Source of the DNA: Rhizobium rhizoryzae
Lineage (GTDB): Bacteria > Pseudomonadota > Alphaproteobacteria > Rhizobiales > Rhizobiaceae
Direction of reading: 5' to 3'
Length of the DNA stretch: 64,000 bases
Assembly: GCF_011046895.1 (NCBI RefSeq)
Contig: NZ_CP049250.1
Span: 3,198,501 to 3,262,500, forward strand
Shown: positions 9,801 to 17,755 of the stretch, in pieces
How the letters are laid out: the number at the start of each line of letters is the position of its first letter
How positions within the stretch are numbered: position 1 is the stretch's first letter
Notes under the pieces: model-generated
What the model saw: the letters and a program-made list of their open reading frames with translations, nothing else
What the model was told of the DNA's origin: nothing
Databases searched by the model: none
Program-made: the position numbers and the translations under genes

Positions 9801-10668
9801 GGAATTCAACGCCGGGCACGATCCGGCATTCGCCAGCCCGAAGGTCGGTGCCGAACCAGCTGACGACCAGCGCCACGCGTTCAAGGTTCGGGCACAGCGC
9901 CTGCAATTCGTCGAGGGATGCTTCCCAATCGGTCGCGGCCATGCGGTTGTTGCGGTTGAGAATTCGGGCACTACCCTCACCGGTGTCTTGCGTCACCTGC
10001 ACCGTTGCATAGCCATGCTCGCTGGAGCCGGGAATGATCGTCACGGCCCGGATTTGCGCTTCCAGCATGCCGATGGGCCGCACGAGCTCGAACTGCAGCA
10101 GCGGAATACGGTTGCCGAAATCGCCGAGCGGCAATCGCTCGAACACGACATAGGCAAGGCCCCGAAAGGCAGGCGCGTTTCCTGCTCCCTGCTTCGCTTC
10201 GATCAGCGGATCAGGCAGCTGGTCCTCGCTGCCAGGGTAGAACCGCATCTGAATTGTCGTCAGGTCCAGTTCGCGGCCATCGGCCCACACGCGCCGCACA
10301 TGCGCCACCTCGCCCTCACAGAGCCCAAGCGCGATGTTGGCATAGTAGGCGAAGCTCTTCACCTTCTGCCCGCCGGTCGCCTTGCCGCCGCTGCGCTCTG
10401 TGCGCACCTCTTCCTCGAAGCGCGTTGCCCAGATCAGCGTGCCGCCAATCCTCATCGTGCCGTAAAGCCGGGGGATGGCCGTGCCTTCATCCGCTCCGGC
10501 CAGTCGCGCTGTGGCAAGGCGTGGGCCCGTGACAGTGGGCGAACCAAGCAGCGCCCGGTCCACCGCCGCGCCGGCCAGCCCGCCTGCCGCACGCCCCAGC
10601 ATCGCGCCCACAGGACCGAAGACGGAGCCGAGCGCCGCCCCCGCCGCCTGAAACAGAATGGTAGCCAT
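6856..10668 (-). CDS. GTA tail fibre/hub protein gp15 (GTA TIM-barrel, megatron)
   Basis: 1270 residues, the usual size for GTA gp15, the large baseplate and host-contact protein. N-terminal glycine-rich hydrophobic stretch (QAAGAALGSVFGPVGAML), a tail-protein region with YYANIALGLCEGEVAHV, then a glycosidase-like TIM barrel (about residues 400-730) including GFIIGSEFRGL, YFGYHPNDGTGD and WFTELGCPAIDKG, followed by phage-tail domains. It is separated from gp14 by a RIME-like repeat locus. Confidence 0.95.
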   Translation of the reverse strand: MATILFQAAGAALGSVFGPVGAMLGRAAGGLAGAAVDRALLGSPTVTGPRLATARLAGADEGTAIPRLYGTMRIGGTLIWATRFEEEVRTERSGGKATGGQKVKSFAYYANIALGLCEGEVAHVRRVWADGRELDLTTIQMRFYPGSEDQLPDPLIEAKQGAGNAPAFRGLAYVVFERLPLGDFGNRIPLLQFELVRPIGMLEAQIRAVTIIPGSSEHGYATVQVTQDTGEGSARILNRNNRMAATDWEASLDELQALCPNLERVALVVSWFGTDLRAGECRIVPGVEFLAREGESMPWNVAGIERADAHLVSRRNDAPAYGGTPSDESVKQAIADLKARGIEVFLYPFVMMDVAEDNTLPDPYGGSKQAVYPWRGRITCHPAPGQAGSTDKTADAASEIDQFCNRAEGYCRMVLHYADLAATAGGVDGFIIGSEFRGLTTVRGAGNSFPFVAELVRLAGDCRTKLGPSIKLTYGSDWSEYFGYHPNDGTGDVFFHLDPLWASPAIDAVGIDNYMPLSDWRDDDLMGTNPDGMASAEDVAAIQAAIRRGEGFDWYYASDEDRRARLRSPITDGLAGKPWVFRYKDLSGWWGNHHFDRTGGTESASPTAWVPGSKPIWFTELGCPAIDKGANQPNLFVDPKSSESGWPYFSSGGRSDAMQRRFLDAHHGFWQGNGAPVGMVDAGHIFVWSWDARPYPAFPQATSIWNDGENWRLGHWLTGRLGAGTLADTIAAILTDHGLTDFDVSQVCGDLTGYVQADIASARQMLTPLVEGFLLDVTEVEGRLIFRSRSKASLAATAIDVLAEREGEAAWSETRGHDSDFAAEAVLGFANPDLDYEQAATRSRRIPGATNRVLRADIPGAMADEAAQAATEALLRDNHLSRRTIRFSLAPTDVALTPGDGVQITDGPDGIYRVMRIEDGDMRRVEARRHESVASVANRPAPRERVSAVAASDAFAPLIAFLDLPRFDSGEAESFARVAAYAKPWTRMLVSSSATTEGFRSRVLVDRPARIGRLTAALVAGAWGRFDRVSMIEVDLPFGGLSSASEIAVQAGENRLAVMADNGVWELLAFATAQEVAPGRFRLSNLLRGLAGTEDAMAAGAASGAQVVVLDEAVVPLGLTESERGLALNWIVEPVGAKAGRYGPRQTVAGLRAETPLAPFHLKAERREDGVSFRWVRRSRINADDWDAYDIALDEPEERYRLELLHASTGAVVAQAEVDACLHQYDLSQELNDFGFIQTSFRVRLAQLGRAVPRGIARDQVIIVKKQGVI

Positions 10669-10716
10669 GGTTGTGAAGTCCTTGGGTTTATTGGGAGGCT
10701 TCAGAGAATGTCAGTA

Positions 10717-10990
10717 TCACCCCACCCGATGCTAACGCATCGACCTCCCCCTCAAGGGGAGGTGGGAACTGGCCGCTCCTTTGCCGTCTTTTCCACCAGC
10801 CGCAGTGGACAGGAGATAGACAAGCAGATGCCGCGCTCACCCACCTCCCCTTGAGGGGGAGGTCGGCGCAGAGCGCCGGGTGGGGTGACAGATCGCGGCA
10901 ATCACTGCAGCTGAGAGAAGGCGAGCGAATGTTTCCTGCCGATCTCCCCCCGCTTCAAGGGGGAGATGCCTGGCAAGGCAGAGGGGGGTG
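10717..10990. repeat. RIME-like palindromic repeat locus A (two units)
   Basis: Fills the space between gp15 and gp14. A first unit is bounded by TCACCCCACCCG (10717) and its complement CGGGTGGGGTGA (ending 10888), with inner arms CCTCCCCCTCAAGGGGAGG-type. A second unit (about 10937-10990) has GATCTCCCCC...GGGGGAGATGCC and ends CAGAGGGGGG. It belongs to the same family as loci B to E and resembles the Rhizobium-specific intergenic mosaic elements (RIME). Confidence 0.8.
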
Positions 10991-11027
10991 CTTCACGCCT
11001 GGCACGCTTGGCCGGGGTGACAGGTCC

Positions 11028-11462
11028 CTAAACACCCACCCCAAAGCGATGCACGGCCACGATCCGCCGTCGCCATGCAGGAACGAGACTGGAGCGGGTC
11101 ACCGCCGCCTGTTCGTAAGCGTGGATGAAACTCGTCTCATCGGCCAGAATGCCCGCATGTTTGGCCGCACATCCCGCCTGCCAGCGAAACAGCAGCACAT
11201 CGCCCGCCTGCATGTCACTGCCCGGCACCGGGGCACCGAACAGCGCCAACGCCGCCTTGAGCAGCCGCTCCTCGCCCGCCCGCTCGGCCCAGTCCGGCGC
11301 ATAGGGCGGCACGGCCAGCGGTGGTTCGCAGCCGTAAAGCTCGCGCCAGACCCCGCGGATGAGACCGATGCAATCGCATGCCACACCCTTCGTCGCACCC
11401 TGATGCCGATAGGGTGTGCCGATCCAGCTTTCCGCCAGCGCCACCACAAGCTGCCCCATCAT
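11028..11462 (-). CDS. GTA gp14, NlpC/P60-family cell-wall peptidase
   Basis: 144 residues starting MMGQLVVALAESWIGTPY. Catalytic Cys lies in GVACDCIGLIRGVW and His in AKHAGILADE, the NlpC/P60 arrangement. In RcGTA the homologue is a tail-tip peptidase that aids DNA entry. The ATG at 11462 overlaps the gp13 stop (ATGA). A longer in-frame reading reaching 11858 runs antiparallel to nothing but inside gp13 and is not used. Confidence 0.9.
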   Translation of the reverse strand: MMGQLVVALAESWIGTPYRHQGATKGVACDCIGLIRGVWRELYGCEPPLAVPPYAPDWAERAGEERLLKAALALFGAPVPGSDMQAGDVLLFRWQAGCAAKHAGILADETSFIHAYEQAAVTRSSLVPAWRRRIVAVHRFGVGV

Positions 11463-12334
11463 GGAAACAGCACGCCGCCATCGTGCTGGCCGTCTCCATC
11501 TGCATAGGAATAGCTGAAATCGCTTCCGGGCATGTGGGGAAAGCCGCGAAAGTTCAGGCCATTGGCGAAGCGGGCGCGGCAGGTCGCAAAGCTCTTGTCG
11601 CAGCCAGCCGTCAGCAGCACCGCCTCGCTCTCGGCCACGTCGCGCTCCAACGGCAACCACAACGTCAGCCGCCCAACGCCGCCTTCTTCCGCCACATGCC
11701 GCTCGATCATGGCGGTCGAGCCATCGGCAAAACGCAAACTCCCCTGATCGAAGAAGCCGCTCTCGCGCTCGACCAACCCTGTCACGGTCAGATGGCTGCG
11801 GTCGCGCTGTGCGCTCACCATCGCGGCAGACTGCAACGCGCTGAGTGAAACCCGGCAACGGCCGTCGCCAAGGCTTGCATCGCAGCGACGGCCATAAACG
11901 CGGCCCTGCGGCTGGTCGAGACGATGCGCCATGCTGCGCAGTTCTGCGGTAAAGGCGCCGCCTGCCCGCGTCACCTCGCCGATTTCCCGCACATCAAGCC
12001 GCGTGAACTGCGAAGGGTCTGCCCAGTTCACCAGAAAAAGCTCCACCCGCGCATGGTCGAACCGGCCTGCGGCAAGCTCTTCTTCAGCAATGGTGTCGCT
12101 GGAAAAGCCGCCCTGCACCTCGCCCGCATTGGCCGCCATGCCGCTTTCGGCCTCGTTGTCGCTGGCGGAAAAGCCGCTTGCCGCGCGGCAGAGCGTACCA
12201 TCCACCGCCAGGTCGTCGTCATGGTCGGTAAAGCCCAGCACCAGGCCATCGGCCCGTGTCACCCGCCAGGCATGGCAGGTCGTCGTGACATCGCTCGCCA
12301 GATGGGCCGCCAGTTCCGCCGGTATGTGTCTCAC
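11459..12334 (-). CDS. GTA gp13, DUF2163 baseplate hub protein
   Basis: 291 residues. DUF2163 plus the phage BR0599-like C-terminal part; recognisable stretches are TCHAWRVTRADGLVLGFTDHD and a cysteine-containing C-terminus GCDKSFATCRARFANGLNF. Homologous RcGTA gp13 is an iron-sulphur-bearing hub component; the cysteines here (C in GRRCDAS, GRCRV, AGCD, FATC) fit that. Overlaps gp12 upstream and gp14 downstream by four bases each. Confidence 0.92.
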   Translation of the reverse strand: MRHIPAELAAHLASDVTTTCHAWRVTRADGLVLGFTDHDDDLAVDGTLCRAASGFSASDNEAESGMAANAGEVQGGFSSDTIAEEELAAGRFDHARVELFLVNWADPSQFTRLDVREIGEVTRAGGAFTAELRSMAHRLDQPQGRVYGRRCDASLGDGRCRVSLSALQSAAMVSAQRDRSHLTVTGLVERESGFFDQGSLRFADGSTAMIERHVAEEGGVGRLTLWLPLERDVAESEAVLLTAGCDKSFATCRARFANGLNFRGFPHMPGSDFSYSYADGDGQHDGGVLFP

Positions 12335-12969
12335 GGCAGGATCTCCTTGATCGGAATGGCCGGAATTCGACCGGCATTGAAGGCGGAAAGGTTTACGTCG
12401 ATGCGGTCGGTGTCGAAGCGCACCGGCACGTCGAACTCGTAGCCTGCGCGGATTTCGGCCCCCTCCGGCGGCACATGGGTGGCCTCGAAAGTCACCGTTC
12501 CCGTTGCGGCTTGAAGCGTGAAGCGGTCGGAGGAGATCTCCTCCCCGTCCACGCTCACCCGCACGGTTCCCGCCACCGGCTTGGCAATGGTCCGTCGCGC
12601 TTCACCGCCGTTGTCGCCATAGGTCTTGATCAGCTGGAATGTGCGCTGCACGCCGTCACCGGTGCCGATCCACTGGTCGTCGGCGCTCACATTTCCCGTC
12701 GGCCCGCAGGATTTCCAGTCCAGCGGATCGCGAAAGCGGAAGCCGTAAAGCTCGCCCATCCGCGCCTCGAAGAATTCCAGCACCTCGTAGAGATCGGCAA
12801 TCGAGCGGACACCGGAACCGGCATCGTAGACCCGCCTTGCATTGCGCCAGCGGGCGTTGCGGTTCTCGCGCCCGTTGGACAGGTTCACGATGTCGGTACG
12901 CCGCACCGGCCCACCGCTCGTTCCCAGCGCCAGCCGCAGCGGAAAGCGCACCTCATGAAATCCGGTCAT
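12331..12969 (-). CDS. GTA gp12, DUF2460 distal tail protein
   Basis: 212 residues, full DUF2460 length: FHEVRFPLRLALGTSGGP at the start, FFEARMGELYGFRFRDPLDW in the middle and AGYEFDVPVRFDTD near the end. Distal tail protein connecting tail tube and baseplate in GTA particles. ATGA overlap with gp13. A RIME-like locus separates it from gp11. Confidence 0.92.
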   Translation of the reverse strand: MTGFHEVRFPLRLALGTSGGPVRRTDIVNLSNGRENRNARWRNARRVYDAGSGVRSIADLYEVLEFFEARMGELYGFRFRDPLDWKSCGPTGNVSADDQWIGTGDGVQRTFQLIKTYGDNGGEARRTIAKPVAGTVRVSVDGEEISSDRFTLQAATGTVTFEATHVPPEGAEIRAGYEFDVPVRFDTDRIDVNLSAFNAGRIPAIPIKEILP

Positions 12970-13013
12970 GGTTTAAGTCTCTTCTATTCTTGAAAAGCTT
13001 CATGCGGGAACTC

Positions 13014-13194
13014 ACCCCCCCTCTGGTCTGCCGACCATCTCCCCCTTGAAGCGGGAGAGATCGGCAAGACGCATCCGCTCGCATTCCTTACCAATAGCGG
13101 TTGCCGCAAAGGGTAACCCTACTGGGGACCGAGAGCCCGCCACGAGTCGATCTCCCCCCTTGAGGGGGAGATGCCTGGCAAGGCAGAGGGGGGT
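13014..13194. repeat. RIME-like palindromic repeat locus B
   Basis: About 180 bp between gp12 and gp11. Left arm CCCCCCTCTGG...CATCTCCCCC, right arm GGGGGAGATGCCTGGC...CAGAGGGGGG: each arm contains an inner hairpin and the arms are inverted copies of each other, with a variable middle. No ORF. Confidence 0.8.
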
Positions 13195-13219
13195 ATCATT
13201 TTAAACGTCAAAACGGCCC

Positions 13220-13798
13220 TCACACACCCCGCCGTCCGCGCGCCACGCTACGGGCCAGCATGGCGGTAATCTGTCCCTCGCTGCGCTTGAAGCTGGCCGC
13301 GTCCGTCGCCGTCACGTTGAACACGATCTGCCCGGAGCCCGCACCGGAGCCGCCGGACATCGCCACGCCCAACGCGCCATCGGCACCGCGCTTCAGCGGC
13401 AGAATGGCTTCCGCCCCCGCCTCGCCCATCAGGCCGGTTGCGCCTGCCCCCATGGAAAAGAAGCTCGGGCTTCTCACCACACCACCATCGGCAAAGGGCG
13501 TCACCTTTCCGGCTACGCCCGAACCGAGGGAGCCGAGCAGGCTTCCCGCGATGCCGGACATGGCGTTCTCCAGCGGCTTCAGCGCAGCGGCAAGGGCAAT
13601 GTCGCTCAGGCGTCGTCCCAACCCGCGCAGCACAGTGTCCAGGCCTTTGCCGTTGAGAGCCGCTCCCTGCAAAGCACCGGAAAGCGCTGAGCCGAAGCTT
13701 TGCGAACGCGCCTGCAGATCCTGCATCGAGCGGGAAAGCGCCTCACTGGTGGAAAGCGCGTCATCCAGTCCACGGCCCGTGGAAACACTGTCGGTCAT
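13220..13798 (-). CDS. GTA gp11, tail tape-measure-like protein
   Basis: 192 residues, short as in tailed GTAs. The N-terminal half is helical and polar (SRSMQDLQARSQSFGSAL), followed by the Gly-rich region typical of phage minor tail and tape-measure proteins (ADGGVVRSPSFFSMGAGATG, then GEAGAEAILPLKRG). Ends in arginine-rich ARSVARGRRGV. It determines tail length and is ejected with DNA in related particles. Confidence 0.88.
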   Translation of the reverse strand: MTDSVSTGRGLDDALSTSEALSRSMQDLQARSQSFGSALSGALQGAALNGKGLDTVLRGLGRRLSDIALAAALKPLENAMSGIAGSLLGSLGSGVAGKVTPFADGGVVRSPSFFSMGAGATGLMGEAGAEAILPLKRGADGALGVAMSGGSGAGSGQIVFNVTATDAASFKRSEGQITAMLARSVARGRRGV

Positions 13799-13806
13799 CG
13801 GTCACC

Positions 13807-14037
13807 TCAGTCGGAAGAAAGTGGCAAGTCGGGAAAGGCAGCCATCAGCGCCGCAAGCCCTGCGCGGTCCAGTCCGGGCGGGTGGGGACGGTAGGCCCCT
13901 GCCATCCCCATGAACTCACGTGGCGAAAGCTGCCAGAAGATGTCGGGAGGAAGCCGCAACAGGCACAGCCCCACATGCAGCACGCCCGGCCATCCAGCCG
14001 TCGCGCCGTCATGCGGGGCGCCCGTTGCGGCGCTCAA
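13807..14037 (-). CDS. GTA gp10.1, rcc01693-family tail assembly chaperone
   Basis: About 76 residues or slightly fewer. The conserved core WQLSPREFMGMAGAYRP is the signature of the small rcc01693-like protein lying between gp10 and gp11 in GTA clusters. It starts within the gp10 stop codon context (ATGA overlap at 14034-14037) and ends 9 bp before gp11. In phage systems this position makes the second tail chaperone, often by frameshifting; here it is a separate overlapping gene. Confidence 0.85.
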   Translation of the reverse strand: MSAATGAPHDGATAGWPGVLHVGLCLLRLPPDIFWQLSPREFMGMAGAYRPHPPGLDRAGLAALMAAFPDLPLSSD

Positions 14038-14429
14038 GGGCGGGGAATTTGGTTCCCTCGCGCGCCAGTCGTCATTCCGTCACTAAAGGCCGCCTCCAGC
14101 AGTTCGGTGGCAATGCGGGCGCAGGCGGTCACGCCGCCTTCCACATTCATATCGGCCACTTCCTCGTCGGGAAACAGGTTGCCGCCGCCGCGCAGTCCGG
14201 CGCCGATAACCCGCACCAGATCGGCCGCCTTCAACCGTCCGCTGGCAAAATAGGCCGCCAGCTCGGAAAGATCGGCCACGCCGAAAGCGGTTTCCAGTTC
14301 GGCCAGCGCGCCCAGCGTCAGGCACAGAATGCGCCGCTCGCCATCGATCATCGCCTCCACCTCGCCGCGTTGCCGGTTGGCACGGCGATGCAATCCCAGT
14401 CCCTTGCCCGTCGTCTCGGTCGTCTGCAT
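14034..14429 (-). CDS. GTA gp10, GTA_gp10 family tail chaperone
   Basis: 131 residues. Core features: EAMIDGERRILCLTLGALAE, ELETAFGVADLSELAAYFAS and RVIGAGLRGGG, diagnostic of the GTA_gp10 (DUF3356) family. Overlaps the gp9 stop by ATGA at 14429 and gp10.1 at its own end. Confidence 0.92.
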   Translation of the reverse strand: MQTTETTGKGLGLHRRANRQRGEVEAMIDGERRILCLTLGALAELETAFGVADLSELAAYFASGRLKAADLVRVIGAGLRGGGNLFPDEEVADMNVEGGVTACARIATELLEAAFSDGMTTGARGNQIPRP

Positions 14430-14836
14430 CAGATCGCTCCGAACGTCAGCTGACCGGCGGATTCCAGCGCGATCTCGAAGCGCACTTCGCCAGTGTGCTC
14501 CCCGGAATATTCCAGCGAGGTCATCTGGAAGGGTCCGCTGATCGTGCCAAAGGACGGGATCGCCACCTGAAAATTCAGAATACTGCCGGCGAAGAAGGCG
14601 CTGCGGACAAGCGCATCGGAGGTCTGGTCCTTGAAGAGGCCCGCCCCGTTCAACGAGGCGCGCTGAATGCCTGCCCCACCAAGAAGCTCACGCCAGCGTC
14701 CGGCGCTTTCGGCATCGGTAATGTCCACAGTTTCGGCATTGAATGCCAAGCGTTTGGAACGCAAACCCGCCACCGTCTGCCAGCCTGCGCCATTTTCCAC
14801 CTTCAACAGAAGGTCACGTCCTGCCTGTGCCACCAT
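14429..14836 (-). CDS. GTA gp9, major tail protein (TP901-1 family)
   Basis: 135 residues: MVAQAGRDLLLKVENGAGWQ, then RSKRLAFNAETVDITDAES, a well-known major-tail-tube motif. Forms the tail tube. 42 bp downstream of gp8 and overlapping gp10. Confidence 0.94.
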   Translation of the reverse strand: MVAQAGRDLLLKVENGAGWQTVAGLRSKRLAFNAETVDITDAESAGRWRELLGGAGIQRASLNGAGLFKDQTSDALVRSAFFAGSILNFQVAIPSFGTISGPFQMTSLEYSGEHTGEVRFEIALESAGQLTFGAI

Positions 14837-14878
14837 TCTAATAAATCCCTGTTGAAAAATCTGGTCCTGAAAAAAGTC

Positions 14879-15286
14879 TCACGTCTCTTCCGTCACGCCC
14901 CTCAGGTTCACCTCCGCCACCTGCGCCTGGGTTTTCGCGTCCTGCCTGTGGCGTATGCCTGTCACCGTCAGGTTCACCAGATGCTGGTTCTCTCCCAGCG
15001 CCAGTTCCGTGCGGTCCAGCAATATCGCCACCTGAGCGGCCAGCCTTTGTGCTTCAGCGCGTCCCTTCCCATCAGACCAGATTTCCACCGTCAGGAGGTG
15101 CTCCTCCGCAATTTCAGTCCCGGTGGAATAGTCGCGGCTCTCAAGGGCCCCATAGGTAATTGCAGGAAGGCTTACACGCCCTGCAATCCGGTCCCTGAAG
15201 CCTTGGATTCCTACGGTTGAACGCAGTTGTACATCGTTTGCGAGGCGCTCGTGGATTGCCTTCAGAAGTGCCTGTCCACCTCTCAT
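14879..15286 (-). CDS. GTA gp8, DUF3168 tail terminator
   Basis: 135 residues. DUF3168 features: FRDRIAGRVSLPAITYGALE and LLTVEIWSDGKGRAEAQRLA followed by LLDRTELALGENQHLVNLTV. Caps the tail at the connector. ATGA overlap with gp7. Confidence 0.9.
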   Translation of the reverse strand: MRGGQALLKAIHERLANDVQLRSTVGIQGFRDRIAGRVSLPAITYGALESRDYSTGTEIAEEHLLTVEIWSDGKGRAEAQRLAAQVAILLDRTELALGENQHLVNLTVTGIRHRQDAKTQAQVAEVNLRGVTEET

Positions 15287-15621
15287 TGTGCTTCCTCCTC
15301 ACAGAGGCACGAAAGCATGCGTCTGGTTTCGTCAGGATCGCGCACAAGGCGAATTCGGAAGAGCCGTTCGCCTTCCCGAAACCGCTGACCGGCGCCGATG
15401 CCGTGGCGATGACGAAGCAGAATCCGGTGGGTCACCACGGCCCGTTCGCCCCCTGCCATGTCGGTGAAGGAGGGGCTGGCAATCGGTTCGATGCGCGCCC
15501 ACACCTCACCCGCCTGAACCCAGCCGCCAAGGCTGCCGCCTTGTCCGTCGCTCTCGTCGTTCGGCGCTTCCAGTGCCAGGCGGTGGGTCAACTGGCCGGG
15601 GTCCAGAGGCAGGGCGCTCAT
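15283..15621 (-). CDS. GTA gp7, head-tail adaptor / head closure protein
   Basis: 112 residues of the phage SPP1 gp16-like head-closure fold: LDPGQLTHRLALEAPNDESD, GGWVQAGEVWARIEPI and GQRFREGERLFRI. Sits one base from gp6 and overlaps gp8. A conserved element of GTA connectors. Confidence 0.9.
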   Translation of the reverse strand: MSALPLDPGQLTHRLALEAPNDESDGQGGSLGGWVQAGEVWARIEPIASPSFTDMAGGERAVVTHRILLRHRHGIGAGQRFREGERLFRIRLVRDPDETRRMLSCLCEEEAQ

Positions 15622-15622
15622 T

Positions 15623-16192
15623 TCAAAGCCTCCTCATGCGGAAGGGCGCCACCAGCCGGTCATAGCCATCCGGCATCGCCCCCGGCTGCTGATCGGGGGA
15701 CAGGACACCGCGATGGGCAAACATCAGCGCGATATGGATCAGCATGGCGCGCTTCAGCGGGTCCGGCACATCCGTGCCCGCCTCGCCGAAACCGGCGGTG
15801 AAATCGATCTCGATGCCATTGATTGCGCGTCCCGGCGGAAGCGGATCACGCAGCCACAGTCTGGCCGGGCGCGCCTGTCCATCCAGCAGATGGTCTTCAA
15901 GCGATGGATGAGAGGCCGTTCCGTCTTCGGCGTAAACCGTTACTCCCTCAATGGCTTGCACCGGTCCTCTCGCAATCTGAATCACGCCGTCCTTCGGCCA
16001 TTGGTCGAGATAGAGCCGCAGCGTCTGCTCGATCAGGCAAAGCCCCGTCTCCCGCTCCAGATGCTCGCGGGCAATCGCAATCAGTTGCGCCAGAAGCGCA
16101 TCTTCTTGCGCTCCATCCAGCCGCAGATGCGCCTTCACCTCGCCAAGCGTCAGCGCCTCCGCGGCTGGCGGATCGATCAATGCATAGGTCAT
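15623..16192 (-). CDS. GTA gp6, head-tail connector protein
   Basis: 189 residues of the phiE125 gp8/HK97 gp6-like family: AEALTLGEVKAHLRLDGAQE, AIAREHLERETGLCLIEQTL and MLIHIALMFAHRGVLSPDQQ. Adaptor ring between portal and tail. A RIME-like locus separates it from the capsid gene. Confidence 0.92.
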   Translation of the reverse strand: MTYALIDPPAAEALTLGEVKAHLRLDGAQEDALLAQLIAIAREHLERETGLCLIEQTLRLYLDQWPKDGVIQIARGPVQAIEGVTVYAEDGTASHPSLEDHLLDGQARPARLWLRDPLPPGRAINGIEIDFTAGFGEAGTDVPDPLKRAMLIHIALMFAHRGVLSPDQQPGAMPDGYDRLVAPFRMRRL

Positions 16193-16245
16193 GGAAAATT
16201 CCTTTTTGGGAAAGGTATGAGCCGCCTGATGTGTCGAGAGGGAGT

Positions 16246-16427
16246 ACCCCCCTCTGTCCTGCCGGACATCTCCCCCTCAAGGGGGGAGATCGACCCGTGG
16301 TTGGCTCGCCATACATCGCAACGTCACAGAGTGCGGCAATCACTGAAGCTGCGAGAGAATGTGTGAGTGCGTCTTGCCGATCTCCCCCGCTTCAAGGGGG
16401 AGATGCCTGGCAAGGCAGAGGGGGGTA
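16246..16427. repeat. RIME-like palindromic repeat locus C
   Basis: About 182 bp between gp5 and gp6. Left arm begins CCCCCCTCTGTCCTGCCGGA and continues with a CATCTCCCCCTC hairpin; the right arm ends GGCAAGGCAGAGGGGGG, the inverted partner. The middle (about 16290-16370) is not palindromic. No ORF. Confidence 0.8.
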
Positions 16428-16466
16428 AGCCAAGGATTGAAGCGGAAGAAGCTCCCCCACCCCACC

Positions 16467-17753
16467 TTAACTCGCGGAGAACTTCACCAGCTTGATCGCC
16501 TCGAAATTCTGCACGCCGCCGCCCACGCGCTTGGTGGTGTAGAACAGCACATAGGGTTTGGCGGAATAGGGATCGCGAAGAATGCGTACGCCCGCGCGGT
16601 CCACCACCAGATATCCGGCTTTGAAATCACCGATGGCGATGGAAAGCGAACCGGCGGCAATGTCCGGCATTTCCTCGCCTTCCGCCACGGGAAAGCCCAT
16701 CAGCGTCGCGGCTTGGCCTGCCGTTGCCGGTGGACGCCACAGGTAGTTACCATCGGCATCCTTCAGCTTGCGGATTTCGCCTTGTGTGCGCCGGTTCATC
16801 AGGAAGGTCGCGTTCTGGCGGTGTCCGGCCTTCAGCGCATAAATGGCGTTCACCAGCACATCCGATGCACCGGACGAGGCAAAGGCTCCCGCCTGCCCCG
16901 TTGCCACGTAGCCGAGCTTGCCCCAGGCCCAGGCGCTGTCGGCTGCGGTGTCATAGGCCAGAAAGCCCTTCGGCTTGTTCACGCCGTCGCCGCGAATGAA
17001 GGCATCGCCCTCCTGCTCGGCAAACACCGTGTCCACCTCGCTTGCCAGCCAGCTCTCGATGTCCACCGCCGCATCGTCCAGCAGCGTTTGGCTGGCGGCG
17101 GGCATGGCGTAGAGCTCCATGGTGGGAAAGCTCAGTTCCGCCAGCTGCGGCGATGTCGTCTGCGGGCGGGCCGCCGTTTCGGAAACCCAACCCGTCGCCG
17201 GGCCACTCAGGGCAAACGGCTTCTTCAGCACCGTGGTGGAAACGGTGCGCACGGTGGAAAGTGCGCGCATGGGGGAAACCACGCTCAGGCGGCGGCCAAT
17301 CTCGGTGTCCGTCTCGTCCGGCACCAGATAGCCGCCATCGCTGGTCGAGCCTGCGCTCATCGCCTTGGCCTCCAGCTCGCGCAACGCACCCTCGTCGCCA
17401 CGGCGCACATAGGCCTCGAAGGCTGCCTTGTGCTCGGCAGCTTCAGGCCCCGCCTCGCGAGCGCCACCCAGCGCAGGTCGCGCCTTCTTCAGCGCCAGCT
17501 GGTCGATAACCCGCTTCTGCTCGTCCATGCTGCGGTTGATGCGCTCCAGCTTCTCCCGCGTCACAACATCGGCGGTCAGTTTCTGCTCGATCTCGGAAAG
17601 GCGGCGGTCGTTCACGTCCTTGAAGCTTTCGAAAGCCTCCATGAACTCTTCGAAGGCCGCCATCATCGTATCTGGCACGGCCTTGATTTCCGGCAGCGCC
17701 TTGGTTTCCGGTGAAGCGCTCAGTGAAGCGTTGAGGGCAATATCCTGCATCAA
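16467..17753 (-). CDS. GTA gp5, HK97-family major capsid protein
   Basis: 428 residues. A helical N-terminal scaffold-like segment (DTMMAAFEEFMEAFESFKDV and following coiled coil to about residue 110) precedes the mature capsid domain, which begins around AGSTSDGGYLVPDE and contains KPKGFLAYDTAADSAW and TFLMNRRTQGEIRKLKDADG. The N-terminal region is expected to be removed by the gp4 protease. Adjacent to gp4 (2 bp). Confidence 0.96.
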   Translation of the reverse strand: MMQDIALNASLSASPETKALPEIKAVPDTMMAAFEEFMEAFESFKDVNDRRLSEIEQKLTADVVTREKLERINRSMDEQKRVIDQLALKKARPALGGAREAGPEAAEHKAAFEAYVRRGDEGALRELEAKAMSAGSTSDGGYLVPDETDTEIGRRLSVVSPMRALSTVRTVSTTVLKKPFALSGPATGWVSETAARPQTTSPQLAELSFPTMELYAMPAASQTLLDDAAVDIESWLASEVDTVFAEQEGDAFIRGDGVNKPKGFLAYDTAADSAWAWGKLGYVATGQAGAFASSGASDVLVNAIYALKAGHRQNATFLMNRRTQGEIRKLKDADGNYLWRPPATAGQAATLMGFPVAEGEEMPDIAAGSLSIAIGDFKAGYLVVDRAGVRILRDPYSAKPYVLFYTTKRVGGGVQNFEAIKLVKFSAS

Positions 17754-17755
17754 AT

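Noticed and set aside
7879-10854. 991-codon open frame on the plus strand
   Set aside because: Exactly antisense to gp15, which has the conserved GTA TIM-barrel sequence; high-GC shadow frame.
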